This document shows positions 15,550 through 23,834 of a stretch of 64,000 nucleotides of DNA, piece after piece. The position numbers and the translations under genes are program-made. The DNA is from Salarchaeum sp. JOR-1 (GTDB lineage Archaea; Halobacteriota; Halobacteria; Halobacteriales; Halobacteriaceae). Position 1 is the first letter of the stretch. Each line of letters begins with the position of its first letter. The stretch lies in assembly GCF_007833275.1 (NCBI RefSeq), contig NZ_CP042241.1, positions 372,001 through 436,000 on the forward strand, given 5' to 3'. The notes below the pieces were generated by a model, which did not search any database, was not told the origin of the DNA, and saw only the letters and a list, made by a program, of their open reading frames with translations.

Positions 15550-15666
15550 AAAATGTACGCGTAGTCGGACACGCGGTGTTCGACGTACGTGCAGAGTTAC
15601 AGCGTGGTTTCGAAGCCTGGGTTCGGTAATCGGGAGTCGTTTCACTCGGTGACTCCTGGGTGGGGT

Positions 15667-16254
15667 ATGATGGAGGCGTTGCGTGCGGGGGTGGCGGTGT
15701 TCGATTCGGGGTACTATTACGCGGCGCACGACGTGTGGGAGGCGGCGTGGTTGGAAGACCGCGACGACCTCCTGCAGGGGCTGATTCAGTACGCGGGGGC
15801 GGTGCATCACGCGCGAGAACGGAACTGGGAGGGCTGTGTGAGCCTATCGGGGAGCGCGCGCGAGTACCTCGGGGCGGCGGACGCACGCGGGGTGAACGTC
15901 GACGCTATCCGTGAGTACTTACGGGCGTTAGAGGCGGATCCCGAGCGGGTAGAGCGCGGGCCGCCGCAGGGTATCACGATAGGCGGCGGAATACTCGGAT
16001 TGGGGGATTTGGGGCCGGAAGCGGCGTTGTGGGCGGCTCCGGCGCTCGCCGAGGAGCGCGGTGAGGAGGCGGTGGTTCAGGGTGTGGCGTATGCGCGAGA
16101 GGATTTCGAGTCGGGGGAGACGGACAGCATGTTCGTGCGGCTGGCGATCGACTTCGTGACGGACGCGGACAAGCGCGCGATAATCGCGCAGCGACTCGGA
16201 GAGCACGCGGCCGAACGTCGTCGGCGCGAGCGGGACGTCGAAGGCTTGTTCTAG
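15667..16254 (+). CDS. DUF309 domain protein
   Basis: 195-aa helical protein of the DUF309 family. The family motif YYAAHDVWEAAW (residues 16-27) and QGLIQYAGAVHHARERNW (near 39-56) are clear; the function of the family is unknown. A second half (from about residue 105) with GITIGGGILGLGDLG and a basic C-terminus, HAAERRRRERDVEGLF, is an extension common in haloarchaea. The ATG at 15667 is chosen (ATG ATG); an upstream in-frame extension to 15589 lies in the repeat region after tRNA-Asn. The stop overlaps the convergent small membrane protein gene by 4 nt. Confidence 0.85.
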   Translation: MMEALRAGVAVFDSGYYYAAHDVWEAAWLEDRDDLLQGLIQYAGAVHHARERNWEGCVSLSGSAREYLGAADARGVNVDAIREYLRALEADPERVERGPPQGITIGGGILGLGDLGPEAALWAAPALAEERGEEAVVQGVAYAREDFESGETDSMFVRLAIDFVTDADKRAIIAQRLGEHAAERRRRERDVEGLF

Positions 16255-16481
16255 AGGAGTTGGACGCCGACGTAGCCGGCGGCGAGAAGGCAGGCGGCGC
16301 CGAGGAGTTGGACGACTCGCACCCACGTGCTCGACGGGTCGTCGCTGCCGTAGTGGCCGTGTCGGTCGCGGGGGACGCGGCCGAGCGTCTGAATGCGAAT
16401 GAACGCCCGTGGATACGCGAGGAGGAGGACGCCGAGCGCGACGCCGAGGACGACGGCGAGAAGTTCACGGAGGCCAGCCAT
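16251..16481 (-). CDS. Small membrane protein, two helices
   Basis: 76-aa protein with two predicted membrane helices: residues ~4-24 (LRELLAVVLGVALGVLLLAY) and ~55-75 (VRVVQLLGAACLLAAGYVGV). The loop between them is polar, with GRVPRDRHGHYGSDDPSSTW. No named family is recognised, though small proteins of this kind are common in haloarchaea. The ATG at 16481 is preferred over 16508, which adds nine residues. It lies 37 nt downstream of the htpX stop on the same strand. Confidence 0.75.
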   Translation of the reverse strand: MAGLRELLAVVLGVALGVLLLAYPRAFIRIQTLGRVPRDRHGHYGSDDPSSTWVRVVQLLGAACLLAAGYVGVQLL

Positions 16482-16518
16482 ACCTGAGAGAACAGCGAGA
16501 GGAGTCAAAACCCCTGCG

Positions 16519-17418
16519 TTACTCGCGGAGGCGCTGGATGCGCTTCTCCATCGGCGGGTGCGTCGAGAACACCTTCTCGAGGAACCCGCGTTCGGGGCTG
16601 GAGATGCAGAGCGCGCTCACTTGCTGGTCGACCGCGGAGTCGCGCTGGCGGTTCTGTCGGCTGCGGCCGCGACCGCGCGTGCGCTGCGCGCTCCGGGAGG
16701 CTTCTGCGGCCTGCTTGTTACCCTGACTGATTTTTTCGAGCGCGCGGGCGAGCGGGTCGCCGTTCCCGATTGCGCGCTTCGCGTCCGCGTCCGCGACGTA
16801 CTCGCGGTACCGGCTGATTGCGAGCACGAATATCATCACGATGAACTGGACGATCTGGCCGACGACGATGGCGAGGAAGAAGTCGGCGAGGTCGTTGTCG
16901 CCCGTGAACAGCACGACGTACTGCGCGACGATGGCGACGACGGACGCGATGCCCTGTCCGAGCTGCATCGTGACCACGTCGCGGTTCGCGATGTGCGCTA
17001 TCTCGTGCGCGAGCACGCCTTCGAGTTCGTCCGTCTCCAGTAGCTGCATGAGTTCGCGGGAGACGACGACCGTGCCCGCGCCCTTCCGGCCGACAGCGAA
17101 CGCGTTCGGCACGCCCATGTTCGCGACCATCAGCCGCGGCTTCTTCACGTTCATCTCCTCGGAGAGATCCTCGACCATCCAGTGAATCTCCTGGTACTGG
17201 TCTTCTGGCATGTCTTCCGCGCCGACGGATCGGAGCGCCGCCCACTTCCCGACCTTGTACTGGACGCCGACGAGCAGGACGCTGCCGACGATGGCGATGC
17301 CGAGAATCGTTGTGCTCTGGCCGAAGAAGAACCACGCGGCGGCGACCGCGACCGAGTAGAACGCGAACAGGATGGCGCCGACGACGGCCATCCGGACCTT
17401 CAGCCCGAAGTGTCTCAT
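16519..17418 (-). CDS. htpX: HtpX family membrane zinc metalloprotease
   Basis: 299-aa M48 family protease. Two N-terminal membrane helices (about 10-30 and 36-54), then the zinc motif H138-E139-x-x-H142 in LAHEIAHIANRD, two more hydrophobic segments (about 155-200), and the C-terminal signature FSTHPPMEKRIQRL. HtpX proteins degrade misfolded membrane proteins under stress, with the active site facing the cytoplasm. The length is normal. The start is at the ATG with MRHFGLKVRMAVVG. A TATA-like CCTTTATCG sits about 28 nt upstream. Confidence 0.95.
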   Translation of the reverse strand: MRHFGLKVRMAVVGAILFAFYSVAVAAAWFFFGQSTTILGIAIVGSVLLVGVQYKVGKWAALRSVGAEDMPEDQYQEIHWMVEDLSEEMNVKKPRLMVANMGVPNAFAVGRKGAGTVVVSRELMQLLETDELEGVLAHEIAHIANRDVVTMQLGQGIASVVAIVAQYVVLFTGDNDLADFFLAIVVGQIVQFIVMIFVLAISRYREYVADADAKRAIGNGDPLARALEKISQGNKQAAEASRSAQRTRGRGRSRQNRQRDSAVDQQVSALCISSPERGFLEKVFSTHPPMEKRIQRLRE

Positions 17419-17441
17419 AGTCTGTCTTGACCGTCAGAAGC

Positions 17442-17450
17442 GATAAAGGC
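17442..17450 (-). promoter_or_regulatory. Putative TATA element for htpX
   Basis: On the minus strand GCCTTTATC lies about 24-32 nt before the htpX ATG (17418), between htpX and the stop of the upstream gene, suggesting independent transcription. Confidence 0.45.
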
Positions 17451-17455
17451 GGCGG

Positions 17456-18199
17456 TCAGGCGTCGTGTTCAGCGCTGTTGTCTCGTGGTTCGTAGCCGAG
17501 AACGGTCTTCGCGCGCTCGATGGAGTAATACTTGCGGTCGTTGTCGCTGATGCCGTAGACGATTTCGTAGTCGTAGTCGGCTTCCAGGCAGCGTGCGAAG
17601 AGGTGCGCGCAGTCGCGGTAAGAGAGCCACATAGCCTGCCCGCGCTCGTAGTCGATGGGGGGGTGGCCCTTGGTGAGGTTGCCGATGCGGACGCAGACGA
17701 CGGAGAGGTCGTGTTCGTCGTGGTAGTATCGCCCGAGGGTTTCGCCCGCGGCCTTGGAGACGCCGTAGAGGTTGCTGGGTCGGGGGAGTTCGGTGCCGTC
17801 GAGGCGGAAGTCGTCGCCTTCGCGGTAGAGGTCGGGCTTGCGGTCGGTCTCGTAGTGGCCGACGGCGTGGTTTGAGGACGCGAACGCGAATTTCTCGACT
17901 CCGGCGTCGACGGCGGCCTCGTAGACGGTCTGGGTGCCGTCGATGTTGTTCTGGAGGACCGACTCCCAGGGAGCGTCCGGCCGGGGGTCGCCAGCGAGGT
18001 GGATGACCGCGCCGACGCCATCCATGGCGTCGCGGACGGCGTCCTCGTCGGTGATGTCGGCGACGACGACCTCGTGGTCGCCCGCGTCAGCGGGAGGTTC
18101 CCGGTCGAGGAGCCGCCACTCGTAGTCGTCCGCGTTGCCGCCGAGGACGGCTTGACCGACGCGCCCCGACGCGCCCGTGAGCAGTACCGGGTCGTCCAT
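17456..18199 (-). CDS. azf: NAD-dependent glucose-6-phosphate dehydrogenase (Azf type) or related extended SDR
   Basis: 247-aa extended short-chain dehydrogenase. It shows the Rossmann motif TGASGRVGQ (8-16), FASSNHAVG (106-114) and the catalytic pair Y145/K149 in NLYGVSKAAGE. The sequence pattern matches the haloarchaeal Azf enzymes, which oxidise glucose 6-phosphate with NAD+ in the oxidative pentose phosphate pathway and are unrelated to bacterial Zwf. The closest alternative is uronate dehydrogenase, which shares the fold and the SSNHAVG motif. The neighbourhood (RPA, histone, HtpX nearby) also recalls that of Azf in other haloarchaea, from memory. Confidence 0.75.
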   Translation of the reverse strand: MDDPVLLTGASGRVGQAVLGGNADDYEWRLLDREPPADAGDHEVVVADITDEDAVRDAMDGVGAVIHLAGDPRPDAPWESVLQNNIDGTQTVYEAAVDAGVEKFAFASSNHAVGHYETDRKPDLYREGDDFRLDGTELPRPSNLYGVSKAAGETLGRYYHDEHDLSVVCVRIGNLTKGHPPIDYERGQAMWLSYRDCAHLFARCLEADYDYEIVYGISDNDRKYYSIERAKTVLGYEPRDNSAEHDA

Positions 18200-18288
18200 T
18201 CGAGTAGACAGTCGGCGAGCGGGGAAATCAATGGTGCGGTTCGCCGCGGAGGCGACACGGCTTACACCGCGGAGGTTCCACGACGGGT

Positions 18289-18624
18289 ATGGCGAGCACT
18301 CCCGAGGAGGCGTGTTTCGAGGCGGGAATCAAGTTCGGCGCGCTCTACCACCAGTTCGCGGGAACGCCGGTGAGCCCCGAGAGCGCGCCGTCACTGGAGC
18401 GCGCTATCGAGGAGTCCATCGAGAACCAGCCGTACTGCGAGCGTGTCTCCGTCACCATCCTCGAAGACCGCTTGGACACCAGTCACGGCTACACGGAGTT
18501 GACGGGTGAGTACATGGAAGTCGAACTCGCCGTCGCGTACGAGGGCGCGGAGGTGGTGGCGTCGATGGAGATGGCGGACGGCTACCCGCTGATGCGTCTG
18601 GATTCGGTGGAGAACGCGGCGTAG
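18289..18624 (+). CDS. mptD: Archaeal dihydroneopterin aldolase (MptD family)
   Basis: 111-aa protein of the archaeal MptD family, which cleaves 7,8-dihydroneopterin to 6-hydroxymethyl-dihydropterin in pterin cofactor synthesis. Family signs are CFEAGIKFGALYHQFAGTPV at the start, SIENQPYCERVSVTI in the middle and HGYTELTGEYMEVEL. The length is normal. The next gene, a DUF5790 protein, follows on the same strand after 31 nt. Confidence 0.85.
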   Translation: MASTPEEACFEAGIKFGALYHQFAGTPVSPESAPSLERAIEESIENQPYCERVSVTILEDRLDTSHGYTELTGEYMEVELAVAYEGAEVVASMEMADGYPLMRLDSVENAA

Positions 18625-18655
18625 TTTTAAACCCCTCTCGGTCGAATCTCCGGGT

Positions 18656-19054
18656 ATGAGTGACATGGAGGACGAGGAGCTGTTCGGCGAGGCGGCGGAC
18701 GAGATCCGCGGCGACGTAGAAGAACACCTCGAAGCGGCGCGGGAAGCGCTGCCGGGCGCGGACGACGTCTGGACGGTGGAGGCGGACAACACGCTCGGCG
18801 TGCTCAACGGCCTGCGCTCCGCGCTCGCCGCCGAGGAAGTCGAGGGGCACCTCCGGGACGCGAAGAAGTGGTTCACCATCGGCGAGCGCGCGGACGCCTT
18901 CGAGGACGCCGAGGACTTACGCGGGGAAATCGAAACCATCGAGGCCGTGCTCGACGACCTCGAGGACGTCTCCGACACCGTCGGCGACCTCGCGTCCGCC
19001 GTCCCCGAACTCCGCGGGGAACTAGAGAGCCTCCACGAGGACGACGAGGAGTAG
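18656..19054 (+). CDS. DUF5790-like haloarchaeal protein
   Basis: 132-aa very acidic, almost fully helical protein with few aromatic residues. Segments such as EEHLEAAREALP and GEIETIEAVLDDLEDVSDTV suggest antiparallel coiled coils. A conserved-looking patch, TLGVLNGLRSALAAEEVEGH with LRDAKKWFTIGERADAF, lies at about 45-80. It resembles a haloarchaea-only family of unknown function. It is probably transcribed with mptD. Confidence 0.75.
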   Translation: MSDMEDEELFGEAADEIRGDVEEHLEAAREALPGADDVWTVEADNTLGVLNGLRSALAAEEVEGHLRDAKKWFTIGERADAFEDAEDLRGEIETIEAVLDDLEDVSDTVGDLASAVPELRGELESLHEDDEE

Positions 19055-19072
19055 TTACGTGTCGGTGAGGTC

Positions 19073-19465
19073 TCAGTCCGTGTACTCTTCGATGGTACCG
19101 AGGACGGTTTTCACGACGTTCTCCTCGGGCTCGAAGTAGGCCGTGTCGACGGCGACCGCGAGGCCCTCGCCGTCGGCGACGACGAAGTTCAGTTCGGTCG
19201 CCTCGGAGAACACGACGACGCGGCTGTAGTGGTCGCCGTGGCGGCGCTGGAAGACGCTGTTGAGGTAGTGCTTCTCCAGGGTTTCGAGGCGCAGTTCGTC
19301 GACGGCGTCGTCGAGTTCGTCCCCGGTGTAGCGTTCGCGCACGTCGTCGCGGACGTAGTGAAACACGTAGGTGTCGGCGGTGTAGCCGACGACGGAGCGG
19401 AGGTGGTCGCCGACCTGGTCGCGGAGCGAGGTGACGACGGCGTCCCCGAATTCGGCTGGTTTCAT
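19073..19465 (-). CDS. Conserved haloarchaeal protein of unknown function
   Basis: 130-aa acidic protein. A helical N-terminus (FGDAVVTSLRDQVGDHLRSV) is followed by beta strands (TADTYVFHYVRDDV) and a helix-rich middle, then VFSEATELNFVVADGEGLAV, suggesting a small alpha/beta sensor-like fold. No catalytic motif is seen. The ATG at 19465 follows from the start of sensible sequence; upstream in-frame sequence is Arg-rich antisense of the neighbour. It lies 41 nt downstream of the creatininase-family gene on the same strand. Confidence 0.7.
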   Translation of the reverse strand: MKPAEFGDAVVTSLRDQVGDHLRSVVGYTADTYVFHYVRDDVRERYTGDELDDAVDELRLETLEKHYLNSVFQRRHGDHYSRVVVFSEATELNFVVADGEGLAVAVDTAYFEPEENVVKTVLGTIEEYTD

Positions 19466-19506
19466 GCGCGAGTGTCCCGCGGACCGGCGAAACCAGTTTC
19501 GGCGAG

Positions 19507-20244
19507 CTACTTGTGGGGCGGCCGGGCGGTGTCTCGATTGCCGAGTTCCGCGACGAGCCGGCAGAGCGCGTCGGTGGCGAGCGAGAGGAGTGCCTCGCCG
19601 CGTTCTCTCGTGCCTTCGGTGGGGTCGCCGACGACGCCGTTCTCGGAGAACTCCGCCGAGTCGTAGGCGAGGTTCGTGTAGCTCGTCCAGTCGCCCCAGC
19701 CGTCGCTCGCTCCGTCTCGGGCGTCCTCGACGCGGTCTTCGCGCACGAGGCCGGGGTGGGTGTGGCGGAGGAACGCGGTCTCGAGGGGGCCGGCGTGCCC
19801 CATGTCGGCGCTGTGGTCGCCGACGGCGTCGAACCACGTGTAGGCGGCGGCGTAGGCGTTCTCGTGGCGGGTGATGTCCGCGGCGACTTCGCGGAGGGCG
19901 TCGGTGTTACCGCCGTGGCCGTTCACGAAGACGATGGTGCGCCAGTCGTGGTCGAGGACGGAGGTCGCGGCGTCGCGGACGTAGCCGCGGAAGGTGTCGG
20001 GAGAGACGTACATCGTCCCGGGGAACTGGCGGTGTTCCTCGCTGACGCCGACGGTGATGGTGGGCGCGACGGCGAGCGTGCCGTCGTAGGCGTCGTCGGC
20101 GGAGAGGGCAACGGTTTCCGCCGTGAAGTGGTCGGTGCCGAACGGGACGTGCGGGCCGTGCTGTTCGGTGGAACCGACTGGGATGAGGACGGCGTCCGGG
20201 TCGAGGTCGGTCACGTCGGGCCACGCGGCCTCGCTGAGGCGCAT
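19507..20244 (-). CDS. Creatininase family amidohydrolase, possible ArfB
   Basis: 245-aa metal amidohydrolase. Ligand motifs are VGSTEQHGPHVPFGTDHF (E27, H29 and D38 region), FVNGHGGNTDAL (His near 111) and ADMGHAGPLETAF (Glu near 154). The archaeal member ArfB removes the formyl group from the ring-opened GTP product in riboflavin and F420 synthesis; others hydrolyse creatinine. The presence of riboflavin synthase 4 kb away makes ArfB the leading idea, but the family is broad. The ATG at 20244 (RLSEAAWPDVTDL) is chosen over the longer frame, which runs through the promoter of the next gene. Confidence 0.85.
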   Translation of the reverse strand: MRLSEAAWPDVTDLDPDAVLIPVGSTEQHGPHVPFGTDHFTAETVALSADDAYDGTLAVAPTITVGVSEEHRQFPGTMYVSPDTFRGYVRDAATSVLDHDWRTIVFVNGHGGNTDALREVAADITRHENAYAAAYTWFDAVGDHSADMGHAGPLETAFLRHTHPGLVREDRVEDARDGASDGWGDWTSYTNLAYDSAEFSENGVVGDPTEGTRERGEALLSLATDALCRLVAELGNRDTARPPHK

Positions 20245-20303
20245 ACCCGGGCGGACGGCAGAGGGCGTAATGCACCTTTCCCTTCCCCCGTCGGCCGACG
20301 AGA

Positions 20304-20312
20304 TTAATATAC
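20304..20312 (+). promoter_or_regulatory. Putative TATA element for small zinc-finger gene
   Basis: TTAATATAC lies about 27-35 nt before the ATG at 20339. Confidence 0.55.
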
Positions 20313-20338
20313 GTGAACAGAAAAGAGAGAGCACAGCT

Positions 20339-20497
20339 ATGCCGGAGTGCCAGAACTGCGAGTCGTTCGTGACGGACGCGTACGCGCGAGTGTTCACCCC
20401 GGACGGTGAGACGGAGCCGCGAGTCTGTCCGAACTGCGAGGACAAGATTCGGGACGGTGCGGAAGTGAGAGAGGCGCGCTCGACGCGGCGAACGTAA
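20339..20497 (+). CDS. Small zinc-finger protein (DUF7563-like)
   Basis: 52-aa protein with two CxxC knuckles, CQNC (4-7) and CPNC (30-33), around a short beta segment (DAYARVFTPDGE), then a basic tail rich in Arg. It should bind one zinc ion. This compact form is widespread in haloarchaea; the function is unknown, with nucleic acid or protein contacts likely. A good TATA box precedes it. Confidence 0.8.
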   Translation: MPECQNCESFVTDAYARVFTPDGETEPRVCPNCEDKIRDGAEVREARSTRRT

Positions 20498-20511
20498 CCG
20501 CGAAGCCACGC

Positions 20512-20521
20512 TATTTATACG
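20512..20521 (+). promoter_or_regulatory. Putative TATA element for UvrD-like helicase gene
   Basis: TATTTATACG lies about 24-33 nt before the ATG at 20545. Confidence 0.55.
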
Positions 20522-20544
20522 GTATCGGTTCCTGATGTTGTCCA

Positions 20545-22386
20545 ATGACGGAGACGGAGCCGGCGGTCACCAGATTGTTCGGTGGGCCGGGTAGCGGGAA
20601 GACGACCGCACTGCTCGACCACGTCGAGGAAATCCTCGAGGACGACGAGGTGGACGTTCGCGACATCCTCGTCGTGTCGTACACGCGCGCCGCGGCCGCC
20701 GAGGTTCGGGAGCGGCTCGCAGAGCGGTTGGACGTGAACCCGCGTTCGCTGCAGGGGAACGTCTGCACGATGCACGCGAAGGCGTACGAGCTCCTCGACC
20801 TCTCGCGGAGCGACGTGGTGGGGGAGTCCGACAAGGAGGACTTCTGCGAGGACTACGGCCTGCCGTACGAGGACGAGTACTCGTCGGGGAGTCGACGGAC
20901 GGCGCGGTCGACGACGCTCGGGAACAAGGTGATCGCGACGAGCCAGTGGCTCCAGCGCACCAGTCGAGACGTTGCGGACTGGTACGACGTCCCCTTCCGG
21001 TGGAACGACGAGGAGGTTCGGCTGCCGCCGGACATCGACGAGAACGCACAGACCGGGAACAAGTACACGCCGACGTGGCCGTCGGACGACGACCGCTTCG
21101 ACATCCCCGAGGCGATTCGCGCGTGGCGGACGTACAAGGGCGAGGAGGGCCTCGTCGGGTTCGCGGACATGCTCGAACGCGTCGAGCAGCGCTCGCTCGT
21201 CCCGAGCGTGGACTACCTCGTCATCGACGAGTTCCAGGACATCACGACGCTCCAGTACGACGTGTACGAGGAGTGGAAGCCCCACATGGAGGCGGTTCTC
21301 ATCGCGGGCGACGACGACCAGGTCGTGTACGCGTGGCAGGGCGCGGACCCCGACCTCCTCCTCGAAACCGAGGTGACGGACGACGTGATCCTCCCGAACT
21401 CCTACCGTCTCCCCTCAGAGGTTCTGAAGGTGGTACAGCAGGAGGTCGAGCACATCGAGAACCGCCAGGAGAAAGACCTGAAGCCGCGCAAAGAGGGCGG
21501 GACGGTGGAGGCGGTGGAGAGCCCGTCGATGCTGGACGTGGCGCGGAACGTGAAACAGACCATCGCCGCGACGGAGGACGACACGGTGATGGTGCTGTTC
21601 CGGGCGCGCTACCAGTTGTTCGAGTTCGTGGACGAGTTCATCGGGAACGGCATCCCGTTCAAGGCGCTCACCGACCAGCGGCTGTGGACGGATCGCCTCG
21701 CGGACTACGTGCACGCGGTGGAGAAAATCGACGCTGGCGACCCCGTGACGGCGCTCGAAGCGCGGCGGGTCGCGGACATGCTGCAGGACTCGGCGTTCAG
21801 CACGAACGAGCGCAGCGACCTCCGGGACGAAATCGAAGCCCGCGAGGAGGCCGCGGACACCGAGGACGCGACCGAAATCGAAATCGGCGCGGACGCGATT
21901 CGGGAGTACGCGCCGTTCATGCCGTCGCCGGGCGCGGCCGCGGACATGCTGCGGAAGGTCACGCGCTATCAGCGCAAGTCCGTGGACGCGTACTTCGCGG
22001 GCGACTACCGCGGCATGGATCCCTCCCGTGTTCGCGTGGGGACGATTCACTCTGCGAAGGGGCGGGAGGCCGACCACGTGTTCCTCGGGACCGATCTGAC
22101 CGAGAAGGTCGTCGAGCAGATGGCGGCGACCGTGGACGACTCGGAGATTCCGGCGGGCGTGGAGGAGTTCACGCGGCAGACGGATCCGGTTCCCCTCCTG
22201 ACGGACAACGAGCGCCGCGTGTTCTACGTCGGGATGAGTCGCGCCCGCGAGCGGCTCGTGTTGATGCAGAACGTCATCAACGGCGCGCCGACGCTCTCCA
22301 TCGACGTGCTGTTGTACGGGGAGCCGTCGGGCGACCCGCTCGCGGAGTCGCTCGGTGACGCCGAGGCCCCCATCCAGTTGAACTGA
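20545..22386 (+). CDS. UvrD/Rep-family SF1A DNA helicase
   Basis: 613-aa superfamily 1 helicase. Walker A is GGPGSGKT (13-20), motif Ia VVSYTRAAAAEVRERL, motif II VIDEFQD (near 228-234), motif III AGDDDQVVYAWQGADP, a motif V-like segment VGTIHSAKGREADHVF (near 495) and motif VI VFYVGMSRARERL (near 559). It is shorter than bacterial UvrD and lacks the nuclease domain of RecB-type proteins. Proteins like this unwind DNA 3' to 5' and act in repair or displacement of bound proteins; the exact role here is unknown. The start of the next gene overlaps its last base. Confidence 0.93.
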   Translation: MTETEPAVTRLFGGPGSGKTTALLDHVEEILEDDEVDVRDILVVSYTRAAAAEVRERLAERLDVNPRSLQGNVCTMHAKAYELLDLSRSDVVGESDKEDFCEDYGLPYEDEYSSGSRRTARSTTLGNKVIATSQWLQRTSRDVADWYDVPFRWNDEEVRLPPDIDENAQTGNKYTPTWPSDDDRFDIPEAIRAWRTYKGEEGLVGFADMLERVEQRSLVPSVDYLVIDEFQDITTLQYDVYEEWKPHMEAVLIAGDDDQVVYAWQGADPDLLLETEVTDDVILPNSYRLPSEVLKVVQQEVEHIENRQEKDLKPRKEGGTVEAVESPSMLDVARNVKQTIAATEDDTVMVLFRARYQLFEFVDEFIGNGIPFKALTDQRLWTDRLADYVHAVEKIDAGDPVTALEARRVADMLQDSAFSTNERSDLRDEIEAREEAADTEDATEIEIGADAIREYAPFMPSPGAAADMLRKVTRYQRKSVDAYFAGDYRGMDPSRVRVGTIHSAKGREADHVFLGTDLTEKVVEQMAATVDDSEIPAGVEEFTRQTDPVPLLTDNERRVFYVGMSRARERLVLMQNVINGAPTLSIDVLLYGEPSGDPLAESLGDAEAPIQLN

Positions 22387-23534
22387 TGGTCGCGCCGGAG
22401 ACGACGTTCGCGTTCCTCTACGACGAACTCGAAGCCCGGGACGCGACCGGGTTCGTGCACGTCGGCGGTCGGTTCGATGACGCGCTCAGGTATCTCACGC
22501 GGTTTTCCGGCCCCGCGGAGCGGTACGCGTTCGTGTTCGTCGGCGGGGACGCGGTGCTCTGCGCGCCCGACGGGTTCGAGCGGCAGGCCAGGCGGGAGTT
22601 CGCGGGCGACTACGTGTACACGCCCGGCGACCTGCGCGCGGACACGCCGGGCGGGCGCGCGGTCGAGGTGCTGGAGGCGTACGACGCGGACGGAACCGTG
22701 CTCGTCCCGCAGGACGTGCCGCACGACGCGGCAGTCCGCCTCGAACGCGCCGGGTTCGACCTCGCGTCCACCGACGCGGTGGCGCGCGAGCGCGTCGTGA
22801 AAGAGCCAGAAGAGATCGAGGCGCTGCGGAAGGCGCAGGCCGCGGCGGCCGCGGGGATGCGTCGCGCGGAGACCGTGCTCGCCGCCGCGGACGCAGGGGC
22901 CGCGGACGACGCGCTCCGGTTCGATGGCGGGCGGTTGACGACGACGCGGTTGCGCCGCGAGGTGGACGCGGCGCTCGTCCGCGAGGGCGCGACCCCCCGG
23001 GAGAACACCGTGGTCGCGGCGGGCGGCGCGTGCACCGACCGCCACTTCCGCGGGGACGTGCCCGTTCGGCCGGGCGAGACCGTCGTGGTGGACGTGTCGC
23101 CGCGCGGCCCGCACGGCTATCACGGCGCGCTGACCCGGACGTTCGTCGTGGACTCCGAGGGCGGCTGGGAGCGCCGCGCGTTCCTCGCGGTCGAGTCCGC
23201 CCAGGCGGCGGGATTGGACGAACTCTCGGGCGGGGCGGACGCGAGCCTCGTGCACGAGGAGACGGCGGCCGAAATCGGCGCGTACGGCTTCCCCGCGGGC
23301 TACGGCGACACCGGGTTCACCCACGGCACGGGGTACGGCGTCGGCGTGAGCAGTCGGGAGGCTCCCGCGGTGCCGAGCGACACGCCACTCGAACCCGGGA
23401 CGGTGCTCGCGGTGGAACCGGGCGTCTACGACCCGAGCGAGGGCGGTGTGCGCCTCGGCGATCTCGTGGTCGTCACCGACGGGGGGTTCGAGTACCTCCG
23501 CGAGTACCCGCGAGCGTTCACGCCGCGGGCTTAG
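22386..23534 (+). CDS. M24 (pita-bread) family protein with degenerate metal site
   Basis: 382-aa protein with the two-domain layout of prolidase/Xaa-Pro aminopeptidase: an N-terminal creatinase-like domain (1-140) and a C-terminal M24 domain (142-382). Aligned by eye to the M24 motifs, two metal ligands remain (D236 in VVVDVSPRG, E344 in AVEPGVY), but the others are changed: A249 where GY-x-SD-x-TR should have Asp, Y317 where HG-x-GHG should have His, and G358 where VRIED should have Glu. The His of the VHEAP motif is also replaced (SREAP, R324). It is therefore probably not a working di-metal peptidase and may act as a binding protein. It overlaps the helicase gene by 1 nt, so they form an operon. 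Confidence 0.85.
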   Translation: MVAPETTFAFLYDELEARDATGFVHVGGRFDDALRYLTRFSGPAERYAFVFVGGDAVLCAPDGFERQARREFAGDYVYTPGDLRADTPGGRAVEVLEAYDADGTVLVPQDVPHDAAVRLERAGFDLASTDAVARERVVKEPEEIEALRKAQAAAAAGMRRAETVLAAADAGAADDALRFDGGRLTTTRLRREVDAALVREGATPRENTVVAAGGACTDRHFRGDVPVRPGETVVVDVSPRGPHGYHGALTRTFVVDSEGGWERRAFLAVESAQAAGLDELSGGADASLVHEETAAEIGAYGFPAGYGDTGFTHGTGYGVGVSSREAPAVPSDTPLEPGTVLAVEPGVYDPSEGGVRLGDLVVVTDGGFEYLREYPRAFTPRA

Positions 23535-23758
23535 TCCTCGTCGTCGTCGGTGACGGCGCCGGCTGCTTCTTCGGCGGCGCGCTCGGGAAGGTCGAACGGC
23601 GTCGTGATGTAGCGTTCCGCGGCGAGCATCAGGACGGCGATGGCGACGAACGCCCAGCCGGTGGTGTGACCGGCGACGACGCGGTTCACGCCGTAGAGGG
23701 CGACGGGGAGTGCGAACGCGAACGTCGCGGCGAATTTCACGAGTCCGATGATACCCAT
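23531..23758 (-). CDS. Small two-helix membrane protein (DUF7533-like)
   Basis: 75-aa protein with two predicted membrane helices (LVKFAATFAFALPVALYG, residues 5-22, and GWAFVAIAVLMLAAERY, about 33-50) and an acidic C-terminal tail ending DDDED. It resembles a small haloarchaeal family of unknown function. The ATG at 23758 gives MGIIGLVKF. Its stop overlaps the M24 gene by 4 nt; it diverges from riboflavin synthase. Confidence 0.8.
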   Translation of the reverse strand: MGIIGLVKFAATFAFALPVALYGVNRVVAGHTTGWAFVAIAVLMLAAERYITTPFDLPERAAEEAAGAVTDDDED

Positions 23759-23834
23759 TGCTGTAAGAGGGGCGTTCGAGCGCCCTAAACCCCGCGTTCG
23801 CAACACACTTGAGTCGCATCCCAGTACTGGACGT

